Shown: in pieces, positions 9,375 through 17,326 of the stretch | Layout: each line of letters opens with the position of its first letter | Position numbering within the stretch: position 1 is the first letter of the stretch | Source of the DNA: Bin80 sp965219915 | GTDB taxonomy: Bacteria > Bacteroidota > Rhodothermia > Rhodothermales > Bin80 | NCBI GenBank assembly: GCA_965219915.1 | Contig: OZ244794.1 | Span: 2,046,001-2,110,000 of the forward strand | Reading direction: 5' to 3' | DNA length: 64,000 bases | The notes under the pieces: model-generated | Told to the model about the DNA's origin: nothing | Database searches by the model: none | What the model saw: the letters and a program-made list of their open reading frames with translations, nothing else | Made by a program: the position numbers and the translations under genes

Positions 9375-10256
9375 TCAGGGCAGATGAAGTGTACCGGCAA
9401 TCACGGTAACTGCTTCTCCTCCAACTTGTACCGCAGAGATATCGTTACGCGGCCCCAATACTCTTACACGAGCTTGCCCCGGACGCTGCATCCAGGTTCC
9501 CTGCGATGCAAGAAAATCGGGTACATCAATGAGACCATAATGCCACAGGTATGCTCCCATTCCTCCTGTGGCGCTACCAGTAAAAGGATCTTCGAACACG
9601 TCCGGTGGACCGGCAAAATGGCGGGCGAACGTTCCTGAATTAATTTTGGCAAACAGGTGCACACTGAAAAACAAAAACTCACGACGCAGCTTTGCGAGTG
9701 CATCTATGTCGACCTGAATTTTTCTCAGGCAATCCAGTGTTTGCACGGGTACCATAAGTTGCGGAGTTCCAGTGCTGACGACTTGCACAGGCCTTCCGGT
9801 TACGAGATCCTCGGTTGACAGTCCGAAGACCGACGCGGCCCTGTCATGGGGAACTGTGGAGAGGAATTTTGGCTTGAGCTGCGTCATAACGATTTCGCGG
9901 GGTTGTCCCTCAGCCGATAATACATCAACAGGCACGATCCCGGCCTTAAGCTCAAGGGATATTCTCGTCTGCTCCCCTGTAAGCTTTATACGGTTGGCTT
10001 CTATCAACGTATGGATAGATGCAATCGTTGGGTGACCGGCAAGCGGAATCTCCTCGGCTGGCGTAAAATACCGAGCTCGCACGTCGGCTTTGTCTGAGTG
10101 CAGAATAAATGCGGTCTCCGAATGATTCTGTTCACGCGCGACCGCCTGCATTTGATCGCTGGTCAGTGGATCCGCGTCAAGTACAACTGCACAGGGGTTG
10201 CCGTGGAGCGGCTCACTCGCAAATGCGTCTACTTGAAAGAAGGGGAAGGACGCCAT
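9375..10256 (-). CDS. PhzF family isomerase/epimerase-like protein
   Basis: A 293-residue protein of the PhzF (diaminopimelate-epimerase fold) family. It has the N-terminal FFQVDAFASEPLHGNPCAVV, the conserved glutamate block EQNHSETAFIL (catalytic Glu at about residue 47) and the C-terminal DPFTGSATGGMGAYL phosphate/carboxylate-binding loop. PhzF itself isomerises a phenazine precursor, but most homologues, including this one in a genome region with no phenazine genes, have unknown substrates. It lies on the same strand and just upstream of the trans-sulfuration enzyme. Confidence 0.9.
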   Translation of the reverse strand: MASFPFFQVDAFASEPLHGNPCAVVLDADPLTSDQMQAVAREQNHSETAFILHSDKADVRARYFTPAEEIPLAGHPTIASIHTLIEANRIKLTGEQTRISLELKAGIVPVDVLSAEGQPREIVMTQLKPKFLSTVPHDRAASVFGLSTEDLVTGRPVQVVSTGTPQLMVPVQTLDCLRKIQVDIDALAKLRREFLFFSVHLFAKINSGTFARHFAGPPDVFEDPFTGSATGGMGAYLWHYGLIDVPDFLASQGTWMQRPGQARVRVLGPRNDISAVQVGGEAVTVIAGTLHLP

Positions 10257-10355
10257 CTGTCAGTAGCTACCAGAACCATGAACGCGGATCGGAAGCACAA
10301 CACTTGCAAAGTTGAAGATAATGGCTTTAATTACTAGTCACAGTCACACGAGATC

Positions 10356-10451
10356 ATGAACCGTAAGCAGCGCAAAAATATAATAATCGCACTCGCTATC
10401 CTCGTGGGGATTACCGTGGTCCTGGCAATCGTAACCCAGTTGAGCAGTTAA
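10356..10451 (+). CDS. 31-residue single-helix membrane protein
   Basis: A short frame from ATG at 10356 to TAA at 10449-10451: a basic N-terminus (MNRKQRKN) followed by one strongly hydrophobic segment (IIIALAILVGITVVLAIV) and a short polar tail. The positive-inside pattern and complete helix in only 31 codons suggest a genuine small membrane protein. It lies between the divergent PhzF gene and the convergent ECF sigma factor gene. No family is recognised. A chance frame is possible. Confidence 0.45.
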   Translation: MNRKQRKNIIIALAILVGITVVLAIVTQLSS

Positions 10452-10484
10452 TAGGTCAGCTTGCGCGCTTGCTGTTAGCCGTGG

Positions 10485-11186
10485 CTATGCGAGTTCGGAA
10501 AAGAACACATCAAAGTCGTCCTCATCTTCTTCCTCGTTCTCCAGGAACGGATAGATATCCTGTAAGAGTTCCTGAAGTTTTGTACGTCCGCGATTGATTC
10601 GGCTCTTCACGGTACCCATCGGCAGACCGGTGATAATAGCAATTTCCTCGTAGCTGAGCTGCTGAATATCTCGCAGGATCACAACCTCACGAAAGTGGTC
10701 AGGCAGTGCAAGAAGCCCATTCTGGATGTGCTGATCCTGGATAGCACTTTCGGCATGCTTGTCAGGTGCGAAGGTCTCATCGGGGAGGGGCATTTCAAAC
10801 TCCTCACCATCCCGGTTGAACGACTGAATGGAGTCCATCCGACGCCTGCTGCGTTTGCGGTACTCCGTTTTTGCCAGGTTGCCGGCAATGGTATATAGCC
10901 AAGTGGAAAACCTGGCAATTCTTTTGTACGAATGCCGGTTGCGGTATACACGAAGGAAGGTTTCCTGGATTAGATCCTCACAGGCTTTCTTATCTCCGGT
11001 AAACCGGTACAGGAAGTTGACAAGGGGACCAGTCCAGCGCTCCCAGAGGATATTATATGCCTCGACTACACCAGCCTGGAAATGCTCCATCAGGTCCTCG
11101 TCGGACATCTCCTGTAGTGCGTCAAAGCGGCTGAGAGCCGAACGGCGCCTAACGTCCTTTCGAATAATGCGTGCTATGTTCCTCAC
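10485..11186 (-). CDS. ECF RNA polymerase sigma factor, acidic-tailed copy
   Basis: A 233-residue sigma-70 family ECF factor. Region 2 contains CEDLIQETFLRVYRNRHSY and FSTWLYTIAGNLAKTEYRKR (about residues 67-115); region 4 contains REVVILRDIQQLSYEEIA and the helix-turn-helix GLPMGTVKSRINRGR (about residues 165-197). The tail is strongly acidic (ENEEEDEDDFDVFFSELA). By hand alignment about three quarters of residues match the sigma factor at 12069-12752 without gaps, so the two are duplicates. No anti-sigma gene is adjacent. The leader carries a strong hairpin at 11207-11231. Confidence 0.93.
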   Translation of the reverse strand: MRNIARIIRKDVRRRSALSRFDALQEMSDEDLMEHFQAGVVEAYNILWERWTGPLVNFLYRFTGDKKACEDLIQETFLRVYRNRHSYKRIARFSTWLYTIAGNLAKTEYRKRSRRRMDSIQSFNRDGEEFEMPLPDETFAPDKHAESAIQDQHIQNGLLALPDHFREVVILRDIQQLSYEEIAIITGLPMGTVKSRINRGRTKLQELLQDIYPFLENEEEDEDDFDVFFSELA

Positions 11187-11206
11187 TTTTCTCTTATCTA
11201 TTTTTT

Positions 11207-11231
11207 AACGGGACCAACCTCGGCCCCCGTT
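11207..11231 (-). promoter_or_regulatory. Hairpin in the leader of the sigma factor gene
   Basis: On the minus strand, about 20 bases upstream of the start codon, AACGGG and CCCGTT pair as a 6 bp stem that can be extended by a G-U and two C-G pairs with one bulge. A TATAAT-like box lies just upstream on the same strand (around 11236-11245), so the hairpin would sit at the very 5' end of the transcript. It is followed by A-runs, not a U-run, so it is not a terminator for this strand. Confidence 0.35.
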
Positions 11232-11656
11232 ACGTATTATATATACACCTTGTTACACCCTATGGCATAACGTACTCGGGTTTCACAAAATTGCCTTTAC
11301 TGTATAAGGCTTGGAACCGTTGAATACCCATAGAGTAAATTCAGCAAATGTTCGTCAGTTTGTTGTACGGTGGAGCATGTAACAACCTGATGTTATAGTC
11401 GACGGCTCCAGTACAGCTAAGAAGTTTACGAAATATTTTTTACAAAGTCAAGTACTTGTGCATTGACCACAACAATCTTGGTTTTGTCCAGGCAGCCGGA
11501 AGGTCCTTTCGAGAGATAGCAGTCTCTCACGTTCATTTATGTAGCTGTGGCGGGGTTGCCACTGGATTGGTCTAATTGGGGCCCCGGTGCTCATGACTAT
11601 TGAAACGGCCACAGACCCTGTTCAATGATCCTTGGACCGGCGGCAAGCTATCTCCG
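11232..11656. other. Intergenic region, no gene seen
   Basis: About 425 bp upstream of the minus-strand sigma gene and downstream of the DUF971 gene. It holds two short perfect hairpins, GAGAGA/TCTCTC at 11511-11528 and GTGGC/GCCAC at 11547-11562, neither followed by a U-run on either strand. No coding frame is supportable. Confidence 0.5.
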
Positions 11657-11986
11657 CTATCGACACGGACACATTGCGCGCAGTCGCTCCCAAGTGAAAA
11701 TGCCACTGTTATGTCCATCATCCCAGGTCAGGCGCAAGCCTACGCTGCCGGCTACCTCAACTTTGACATTCTCCCACCGCACGAGGGCCGGTAAGTGGAA
11801 GATTTCTGGATCTGGCAGCTCGTGCATTTTTTCATGCCCTTGACAGCCGGCGCATGGACATGCGCGCCGTAGCCCATCCAGCGGAAAGGAGCAGGCATGG
11901 TTATCAGACCATTGGATGTCAAAAGTTTGACGCTCCCGGTTGACAATCACACGAAGACAGGTTACCGTTTCAGGCATACTGCTCAT
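11657..11986 (-). CDS. DUF971 (gamma-butyrobetaine hydroxylase N-terminal-like) protein
   Basis: A 109-residue single-domain DUF971 protein, the small beta-rich domain found alone in many bacteria or fused to gamma-butyrobetaine hydroxylase. Signature features are FDIQWSDNHACSFPLDGLRRACPCAGCQGH (given here only as the stretch around residues 23-52, with Cys at CPCAGC), LRLTWDDGHNSGIFTWERLR near the C-terminus, and a terminal CPC. Some standalone members have been linked to iron-sulfur protein maturation, and the clustered cysteines fit metal or cluster handling, but this is inference. It lies between two near-identical ECF sigma genes, all on the minus strand. Confidence 0.85.
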   Translation of the reverse strand: MSSMPETVTCLRVIVNRERQTFDIQWSDNHACSFPLDGLRRACPCAGCQGHEKMHELPDPEIFHLPALVRWENVKVEVAGSVGLRLTWDDGHNSGIFTWERLRAMCPCR

Positions 11987-12068
11987 TCAGGAGCGAATGG
12001 TTGACTGACACTATCGTAGGTCTCTTCGTAAAGAGATACTCAAATGGGATGAACCCTCTACCTGATGG

Positions 12069-12752
12069 TCAATTACGCCTATAACGCCCATTCTTATCCC
12101 TATTGAATGGGTATACCCCCTTTAATAGGTCTTGGAGTTTGGCACGTCCTCGATTAATGCGGCTTTTGACGGTTCCCATCGGAAGTCCGGTGATCTGTGC
12201 AATTTCATTGTATGAAAGTTGCTGAATATCACGAAGGATCACCACCTCTTTAAAGTTTGGCGGAATTGTATCCAGCGCATCCTGGATATACTGATCCTGC
12301 AATGCACTTTCCGCATGCTTATCGGGCGAAAAGGTCTCGTCCGGTAAGGGCATTTCGTATTCTTCGTTGTCTTTGTTTACGGACTGAATTGAGTACATGT
12401 GACGACGTTTCCGTTTACGGTACTCGCTTCTTGCAAGATTGCCTGCAATGGTATAGAGCCACGTAGAGAACTTTGCAATACGCTGATAGGAGTGTCGGTT
12501 GCGATGAACGCGAAGAAAGGTCTCCTGCAATAGGTCTTCGCAGCGCTTGCGGTCTCCCAGAAAACCATACAGATAGTGCACCAAGCGCTCGCTGTATCGG
12601 CTTACCAAGATATCATAGGCTTCCACAGTTCCTGCCTGGAACAGCTCCATCAGGTCCTCATCCGGCATTTCATGCAGGGCATCAAATCGACTGGCAGCCG
12701 ACGAACGCCTGCGGTCATTGTTGCGGGCTACTAAATGGACTGTACTGGCCAC
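12069..12752 (-). CDS. ECF RNA polymerase sigma factor, basic-tailed copy
   Basis: A 227-residue ECF sigma factor, paralogue of the one at 10485-11186. Region 2 has CEDLLQETFLRVHRNRHSY and FSTWLYTIAGNLARSEYRKR; region 4 has KEVVILRDIQQLSYNEIA and GLPMGTVKSRINRGR, identical over most of the helix-turn-helix. The C-terminal tail is basic (NRDKNGRYRRN), opposite in charge to the acidic tail of its twin, so their interactions probably differ even if promoter recognition overlaps. It is transcribed ahead of the DUF971 gene after an 82 bp gap. No anti-sigma gene is adjacent. Confidence 0.93.
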   Translation of the reverse strand: MASTVHLVARNNDRRRSSAASRFDALHEMPDEDLMELFQAGTVEAYDILVSRYSERLVHYLYGFLGDRKRCEDLLQETFLRVHRNRHSYQRIAKFSTWLYTIAGNLARSEYRKRKRRHMYSIQSVNKDNEEYEMPLPDETFSPDKHAESALQDQYIQDALDTIPPNFKEVVILRDIQQLSYNEIAQITGLPMGTVKSRINRGRAKLQDLLKGVYPFNRDKNGRYRRN

Positions 12753-13139
12753 GACCTACGTGCTCTCACACGATTATTATTCTGATTGGAGAGTAGATGT
12801 AACGGTCTCTATGTAAGTCTGTCTGTGCGACACTTCTGTATTGCGCAGTTACGCACTGCAACTATATGGTCAACCGCAATCAGTATGCATTGACAACATT
12901 GCCGTATAATAATGGCAAGATACTGAATTGGAACACAATAGGCTGTAGAATGACAGCGGGCTTAATGTTGATGCTCAGTTGTGTAGGTCAATGCAGAACG
13001 ATCTGCTTGTGTCTATTCTCGGAAAGAATGCAAGAACTGATGCCCCATGCCCAGGTAGGAGGACGACATAATTTCCAAAATACATCTGATGGTACCCTCG
13101 GCGGTGCGGTGCACCTGATGACCAGAACCGGAGACCAGT
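12753..13139. other. Divergent promoter region, no gene seen
   Basis: About 390 bp between the divergent sigma factor and Smr genes. Short dyads occur (for example GCAGT/ACTGC around 12850-12870), but no promoter could be assigned with confidence. A 94-codon plus-strand frame at 12866-13150 overlaps the Smr start and has no recognisable content. Confidence 0.5.
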
Positions 13140-13445
13140 TTGCCAAATAATCCTGACCAGCAGACCGAAGACCTGATCCGTTATCCCATAGACGGGGTTC
13201 TGGACTTGCACACGTTTCATCCACGGGATGCGGCCGAGGTGACACGCGAGTATCTTCGCGAGTGCCATAGAGAGGGTACGTACTGTGTGCGCATTATACA
13301 CGGTAAGGGAAAGGGGGTACTAAGAGGTATCGTCCACGCAGTTCTATCCGATTGTTCTTTCGTTGACTCTTGGGGAACTGCGCCAGATTCAAGTGGCTGG
13401 GGAGCAACCGTGGTAAACCTCAAGAGGAATGACACATCTGACTAA
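13140..13445 (+). CDS. Standalone Smr domain protein
   Basis: A 101-residue protein consisting almost entirely of a small MutS-related (Smr) domain. Both signatures are present: LDLHTFHPRDAAE (about residues 21-33) and IIHGKGKGVLRG (about residues 52-63). Smr domains are nucleases or nucleic-acid binders; the LDLHT and HGKGKG motifs needed for endonuclease activity in characterised members are intact. No MutS2 portion is attached. It is likely cytoplasmic and acts on branched DNA or on RNA; which one cannot be told from sequence. Confidence 0.88.
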   Translation: MPNNPDQQTEDLIRYPIDGVLDLHTFHPRDAAEVTREYLRECHREGTYCVRIIHGKGKGVLRGIVHAVLSDCSFVDSWGTAPDSSGWGATVVNLKRNDTSD

Positions 13446-13733
13446 CCATCTAGTCGAGAGTTTGCATAATCGAGTCATAGGGATAGCAGCCCGAGCATCC
13501 TCACTCTATAGCTCCTAATCCCCGAGGTCAGTACGCTTGCACTTGCTTTGCTGCTTTATTTTTACTGCGCACGCCAAGGGCGAATCCACTAGGTTCTTAA
13601 CTCCGGCTTGAATGTCAGCCAACGCTCTCTGTGCGGCGTTGGCAGAATCAGCTCCCTTTTCCCTTGACCTCATCCACAAGGGGAAGCCCGACGGCATGAC
13701 CTGCTCCACTCGATCGATTACGCACGGACACAA
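13446..13733. other. Intergenic region with one weak minus-strand frame
   Basis: This 288 bp stretch holds a 72-codon minus-strand frame (13515-13733) that starts directly after the malate dehydrogenase stop. Its product is slightly basic, has no signal or hydrophobic segment and matches no family I know. I do not call it a gene. Confidence 0.3.
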
Positions 13734-14681
13734 TCAAGCACTCGACTGACTCAATACGCGTTTGAGTGCTTCAAAATTGCTCCGGATATGGTCAGCAGAA
13801 ATGTCCATGAGCGCTTGTTCGGGATCGTTCAGATCAACCTCTACTATTTCTTGGATGCCCGAATGACCGAGACGCACAGGCAGACCAATAAACAGATTAG
13901 AAAGACCATACTCCCCCGAAGGGCGTGCGGCACAGGGAAGCACCCTGCCGGAGTTCTTTACTATTGCTTCAACCATTTGCGCAGCCGCAGCGCCGGGGGC
14001 ATACCATGCAGAAGTCCCCATAAGTTTTACGATCTCACCGCCCCCGCCTTTAGTACGTGCTACAATTTCCTCGATCTGATCCGCAGGGAGCAGTTCGGTG
14101 AGGGGAATTCCTCCGACGGTAGTATAGCGTGGAAGAGGTACCATCGTATCCCCGTGTCCACCTAGCAAGAGTGCCTGAATATCCTTAACAGACACATCAA
14201 GTGCCATTGCAACAAAGGCTCGAAATCTGGCCGTGTCAAGTACTCCGGCCATCCCCATGACACGGTTAGCCGAAAAACCACTGGCTTCGTGAGCCACATA
14301 AGTCATGACATCAAGTGGGTTCGAAACCACGATAATGATAGCATTCGAGCTTCCGGCTACAAAGGACTCGGTTACCGTACGCACAATATTGGCGTTAATT
14401 CCCAAGAGATCGTCGCGGCTCATTCCCGGTCGTCGAGGAACTCCACTGGTGATTACGCAAATGTCGGAGTCTGCAGTAGCTCCATAATCATTTGTAACTC
14501 CCTTGACTTTCGTATCAAACAAATGAATCGGAGCAGACTCTGCAATATCAAGGGCCTTCCCTTCCGAGAGACCTTCCTTGATATCAATCAGAACAACCTC
14601 ATTGACCATGTCCTTGTGGGCCACACATTCTGCGACAGTGGCTCCGACATTGCCAGCACCAATAACCGTAACCTTACTCAT
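13734..14681 (-). CDS. mdh: Malate dehydrogenase (LDH-like type)
   Basis: A 315-residue NAD-dependent malate dehydrogenase that interconverts malate and oxaloacetate in the TCA cycle. The start at 14681 (MSKVTVIGAGNVGATVAEC) places the Rossmann glycine motif at the N-terminus as usual; an upstream extension of 17 codons is unlikely. Substrate-site arginines are in TSGVPRRPGMSRDDLLGIN, with the dinucleotide-contacting IIVVSNPLDVMTYVA and the catalytic His in LLGGHGDTMVPLPRYTTVGG. Sequence is of the tetrameric LDH-like MDH type found in Chlorobi/Bacteroidota. It is divergent from the exonuclease gene, with only 70 bp between starts. Confidence 0.95.
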   Translation of the reverse strand: MSKVTVIGAGNVGATVAECVAHKDMVNEVVLIDIKEGLSEGKALDIAESAPIHLFDTKVKGVTNDYGATADSDICVITSGVPRRPGMSRDDLLGINANIVRTVTESFVAGSSNAIIIVVSNPLDVMTYVAHEASGFSANRVMGMAGVLDTARFRAFVAMALDVSVKDIQALLLGGHGDTMVPLPRYTTVGGIPLTELLPADQIEEIVARTKGGGGEIVKLMGTSAWYAPGAAAAQMVEAIVKNSGRVLPCAARPSGEYGLSNLFIGLPVRLGHSGIQEIVEVDLNDPEQALMDISADHIRSNFEALKRVLSQSSA

Positions 14682-14751
14682 AATAATTAACTTGTTATGT
14701 TGACCGCGGAGATGATACGCACAAACATGCAAGTTTACTCATAAGCATCTG

Positions 14752-16386
14752 ATGCAAGTTCGGGATGCAACGTTTGTGATCGTTGACCTGGAAACGACAG
14801 GAACACAAGCAAAACACGATCGGATCATTGAGATCGGAGCTGTCAAGATGCGTGCAAGTGAAGTAGTGGACACGATGGAGACGCTGGTTGATCCCCAGTG
14901 TACTATTTCTCGGCACATTACCCGAATCACAGGTATCACCAACGCAGATGTTTTTGATCAGCCGCAGATAGAGGAGGTGCTACCACATTTCCTGGACTTT
15001 TTGGGAAATGCAATATTTGTTGCTCATTATTGCCAGTTTGACTCAAGCTTTATTGATGCAGAACTGCAGCGGACAGGCCTGCCTCCGCTCAATAATCCAA
15101 CACTCTGCACGCTGCGTCTGGCACGTCGACTGCTTCAGGGATTACCATCTAAAGGTCTCAGTAGCCTGATCACTTTTTTCGACCTGGATCCGGGGCAGCG
15201 TCATCGCGCCTTGAGTGACGCAATTGCTACGCAACAGGTACTCAGCCGACTACTCTATAGGCTGGAGGAGCAGTTCGAAATAACAGAGGTAGATACGCTT
15301 CTTGCTTTTCAGCATTCCAGATACGAAGGGCTTCATCGTAACCAAGGACGGCAAGCACAAATCCGAAAGAAAATATTGCGAGAATTGCCGCATGGGCCCG
15401 GAGTGTATCGCATGATAGCTCCGGGGGATAAATTGCTTTACATTGGCAAAGCCCGTGTGCTTAGTGACCGAGTTCGCAGTTATTTTGCAGGTGTGGAGGG
15501 TCATCCTCCGCATATTCGGAAGATGATGCAGAAGGTCCAGGATATCCAGTGGACAGAGACAGCGACAGAACTTGAAGCACTCCTGTTGGAATCCCGCCTA
15601 ATCAAAGAACATGCTCCGCGGTTCAACAGGGCGGCGCGGACATATCGTCGACGCCCGTTTTTGCGTCTTGGTGCAATTGCCGGTTCAGACTGGATTACAG
15701 TGATTGAACATGTACGTGCAGATGGAGCGCTGCATTACGGACCATTGGCCAATCGTCGAGAAGCAGAGCTTTTGGCCGAGGCACTAGTGATGTTGTTTGG
15801 TGCCTCACCAAATTCTTTCAAAAATCCCGAAAGAGTTGGTGTAGGCTTGGGCTCAGCCCGGATTGGAGGTCCTTTGACAGAGGAGGGGTTTGTACAGGCT
15901 AAAGCTTTTCTTCAGGGAGAAAACGATGAGGCATTGAGCATATTGGAGCGTAGAATTCAGCACGCCGCAAAAACGCAGGCCTATGAGCGAGCAGCCCGGA
16001 TACGTAATTGGCTGGTTGCCATGCAGACGATTCATTCGCGTCCGCACTTTACTCGCGTTGCACTGTTAGAGCGGAGCGGTGCCGTACTATACCGGAATGA
16101 GGATAAAACAGAAGTGCATTTCGTTATTCACGGTTGTCCGACTGTACATCTGGTTTGGCCATGCGCCGATGGTGTTTTCAGAGAAGCGCTTGTGGCGTTT
16201 CAGGATCAAATGTTTCAGCCACCAGATCGCTTGAAGATGCAACAGATTGATGCAGTTAGGCTACTGAGTGCGTGGATGTTCAAGAATCGGGATCACATAC
16301 ATGTGCTTTACTGGACAGCGGAGAAATCGCCGTCTACATTTGAGCGTGAGTTGCGGTCGTTACTTGAAGAAATGCACACCAAATGA
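14752..16386 (+). CDS. DnaQ-like exonuclease fused to UvrC-type GIY-YIG nuclease
   Basis: A 544-residue fusion. Residues 1-165 are a DEDDh 3'-5' exonuclease like DNA polymerase III epsilon: VDLETTG, VAHYCQFDSSFIDAEL and HRALSDAIAT carry the acidic and His residues. Residues about 215-300 are a GIY-YIG nuclease domain of UvrC type (GPGVYRM then LLYIGKARVLSDRVRSYF). Residues about 395-430 resemble a UVR motif (ILERRIQHAAKTQAYERAAR). The C-terminal RNase H-like nuclease and HhH of UvrC are absent, as in E. coli Cho. Similar DnaQ-UvrC fusions are known in actinobacteria and Bacteroidota. It probably incises and trims damaged DNA. Confidence 0.92.
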   Translation: MQVRDATFVIVDLETTGTQAKHDRIIEIGAVKMRASEVVDTMETLVDPQCTISRHITRITGITNADVFDQPQIEEVLPHFLDFLGNAIFVAHYCQFDSSFIDAELQRTGLPPLNNPTLCTLRLARRLLQGLPSKGLSSLITFFDLDPGQRHRALSDAIATQQVLSRLLYRLEEQFEITEVDTLLAFQHSRYEGLHRNQGRQAQIRKKILRELPHGPGVYRMIAPGDKLLYIGKARVLSDRVRSYFAGVEGHPPHIRKMMQKVQDIQWTETATELEALLLESRLIKEHAPRFNRAARTYRRRPFLRLGAIAGSDWITVIEHVRADGALHYGPLANRREAELLAEALVMLFGASPNSFKNPERVGVGLGSARIGGPLTEEGFVQAKAFLQGENDEALSILERRIQHAAKTQAYERAARIRNWLVAMQTIHSRPHFTRVALLERSGAVLYRNEDKTEVHFVIHGCPTVHLVWPCADGVFREALVAFQDQMFQPPDRLKMQQIDAVRLLSAWMFKNRDHIHVLYWTAEKSPSTFERELRSLLEEMHTK

Positions 16387-16419
16387 GGGCATAGTGATTT
16401 TTTTTGGATACAGACCGGG

Positions 16420-16448
16420 TTGTAGCTTGAAGTATCTGGCTAGATTTG
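16420..16448 (+). promoter_or_regulatory. Candidate Bacteroidota-type promoter for the complex I operon
   Basis: TTG at 16420-16422 and TAGATTTG at 16441-16448 (matching TAnnTTTG) with an 18 bp spacer, 36 bp before nuoJ. This fits the -33/-7 consensus of Bacteroidota. Only the sequence match supports it. Confidence 0.45.
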
Positions 16449-16483
16449 CCTAAATTCGCACTGGCGGATTATTGTCACAATAA

Positions 16484-16987
16484 ATGCTTGCTCAGACATT
16501 TTTTATTGCGGCTGGCCTATTGGCGGTGATTGCTGCTTTGGGGATGCTGGTTTCACGCAGTCCTGTGCGAAGTGCACTGTGGTTGATCCTGGTTATGCTA
16601 TGCGTAGCCGGGTTGTATATGACATTGAGCGCTGAATTTATTGCTGTTGTGCAGGTATTGGTCTACGCAGGGGCCATCATGGTTCTTTTCTTATTTGTCA
16701 TTATGCTGCTCAATCTGGGAGCGTTACCCAATCTTGAGCGGGTTGATTTCAAGAAGGGGGTTGGATTTGTTTTGGGTACTGTGATCTTGGCCCAGTTAGT
16801 CTACATTACAGCTACAGCCTCTGAGCCACTCGTAACAGCATCATTTGATCCTGTGGAAACCGGATCTGCCTTGAAGATTGCGGAAGAGCTGTTTACGCGC
16901 TACGCGCTACCGTTTGAGATCATTGGGATTCTGCTACTGGTGGCAACTGTAGGAGCAGTTATGCTGGCAAAGCGCACATTTGAGTGA
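16484..16987 (+). CDS. nuoJ: NADH-quinone oxidoreductase subunit J
   Basis: A 167-residue membrane subunit of complex I (Nqo10). It shows five hydrophobic segments; the conserved third helix is EFIAVVQVLVYAGAIMVLFL (about residues 47-66), which in known structures includes the pi-bulge implicated in coupling. It is the first gene of the block nuoJ-K-L-M-nhaD-pcd-nuoN. Subunits A to I are not in the window, so the complex I genes are split, as in Rhodothermus marinus. Confidence 0.95.
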   Translation: MLAQTFFIAAGLLAVIAALGMLVSRSPVRSALWLILVMLCVAGLYMTLSAEFIAVVQVLVYAGAIMVLFLFVIMLLNLGALPNLERVDFKKGVGFVLGTVILAQLVYITATASEPLVTASFDPVETGSALKIAEELFTRYALPFEIIGILLLVATVGAVMLAKRTFE

Positions 16988-17012
16988 ATAACAACACTGG
17001 GTTCATACTTCA

Positions 17013-17318
17013 ATGGAAATCCCGCTTACATGGTATCTGACGCTTAGCGCAGTGCTCTTCTCTATCGGAGTGATGGGGGTGCTTTTCCGAAGTAACCTCA
17101 TCGTGATCCTGATGTCTGTTGAGTTGATGCTCAACGCAGTTAATCTCACACTGATTGCATTCAGTCAGTTTATGGGAGATATAACGGGCCAGATACTGGT
17201 ATTCTTTGTAATTTCGGTGGCTGCTGCTGAGGCTGCAGTAGGCCTTGCGATTGTGATTGCGATCTTCCGTAACAAGCTCACAGTAGATGTTAACGATATC
17301 AAATTATTCAGGCATTGA
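17013..17318 (+). CDS. nuoK: NADH-quinone oxidoreductase subunit K
   Basis: A 101-residue complex I membrane subunit (Nqo11) with three helices. The family pattern NLIVILMSVELMLNAVNLTL (about residues 28-47) contains the conserved membrane Glu, and a second conserved Glu is in VAAAEAAVGLAIVIAIFRN. It follows nuoJ by 25 bp and touches the start of nuoL, consistent with translational coupling. Confidence 0.96.
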   Translation: MEIPLTWYLTLSAVLFSIGVMGVLFRSNLIVILMSVELMLNAVNLTLIAFSQFMGDITGQILVFFVISVAAAEAAVGLAIVIAIFRNKLTVDVNDIKLFRH

Positions 17319-17326
17319 GTCAGTTG

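Noticed and set aside
12866..13150. A 94-codon plus-strand frame before the Smr gene
   Set aside because: Overlaps the Smr start in another frame and has no recognisable domain, signal or codon pattern.
13515..13733. A 72-codon minus-strand frame directly after mdh
   Set aside because: Possible small gene by position, but no domain and no start context; noted only as weak.
17315..17326. TTG start for nuoL overlapping the nuoK stop
   Set aside because: An ATG four codons later fits family N-termini as well; kept as an alternative in the nuoL entry.
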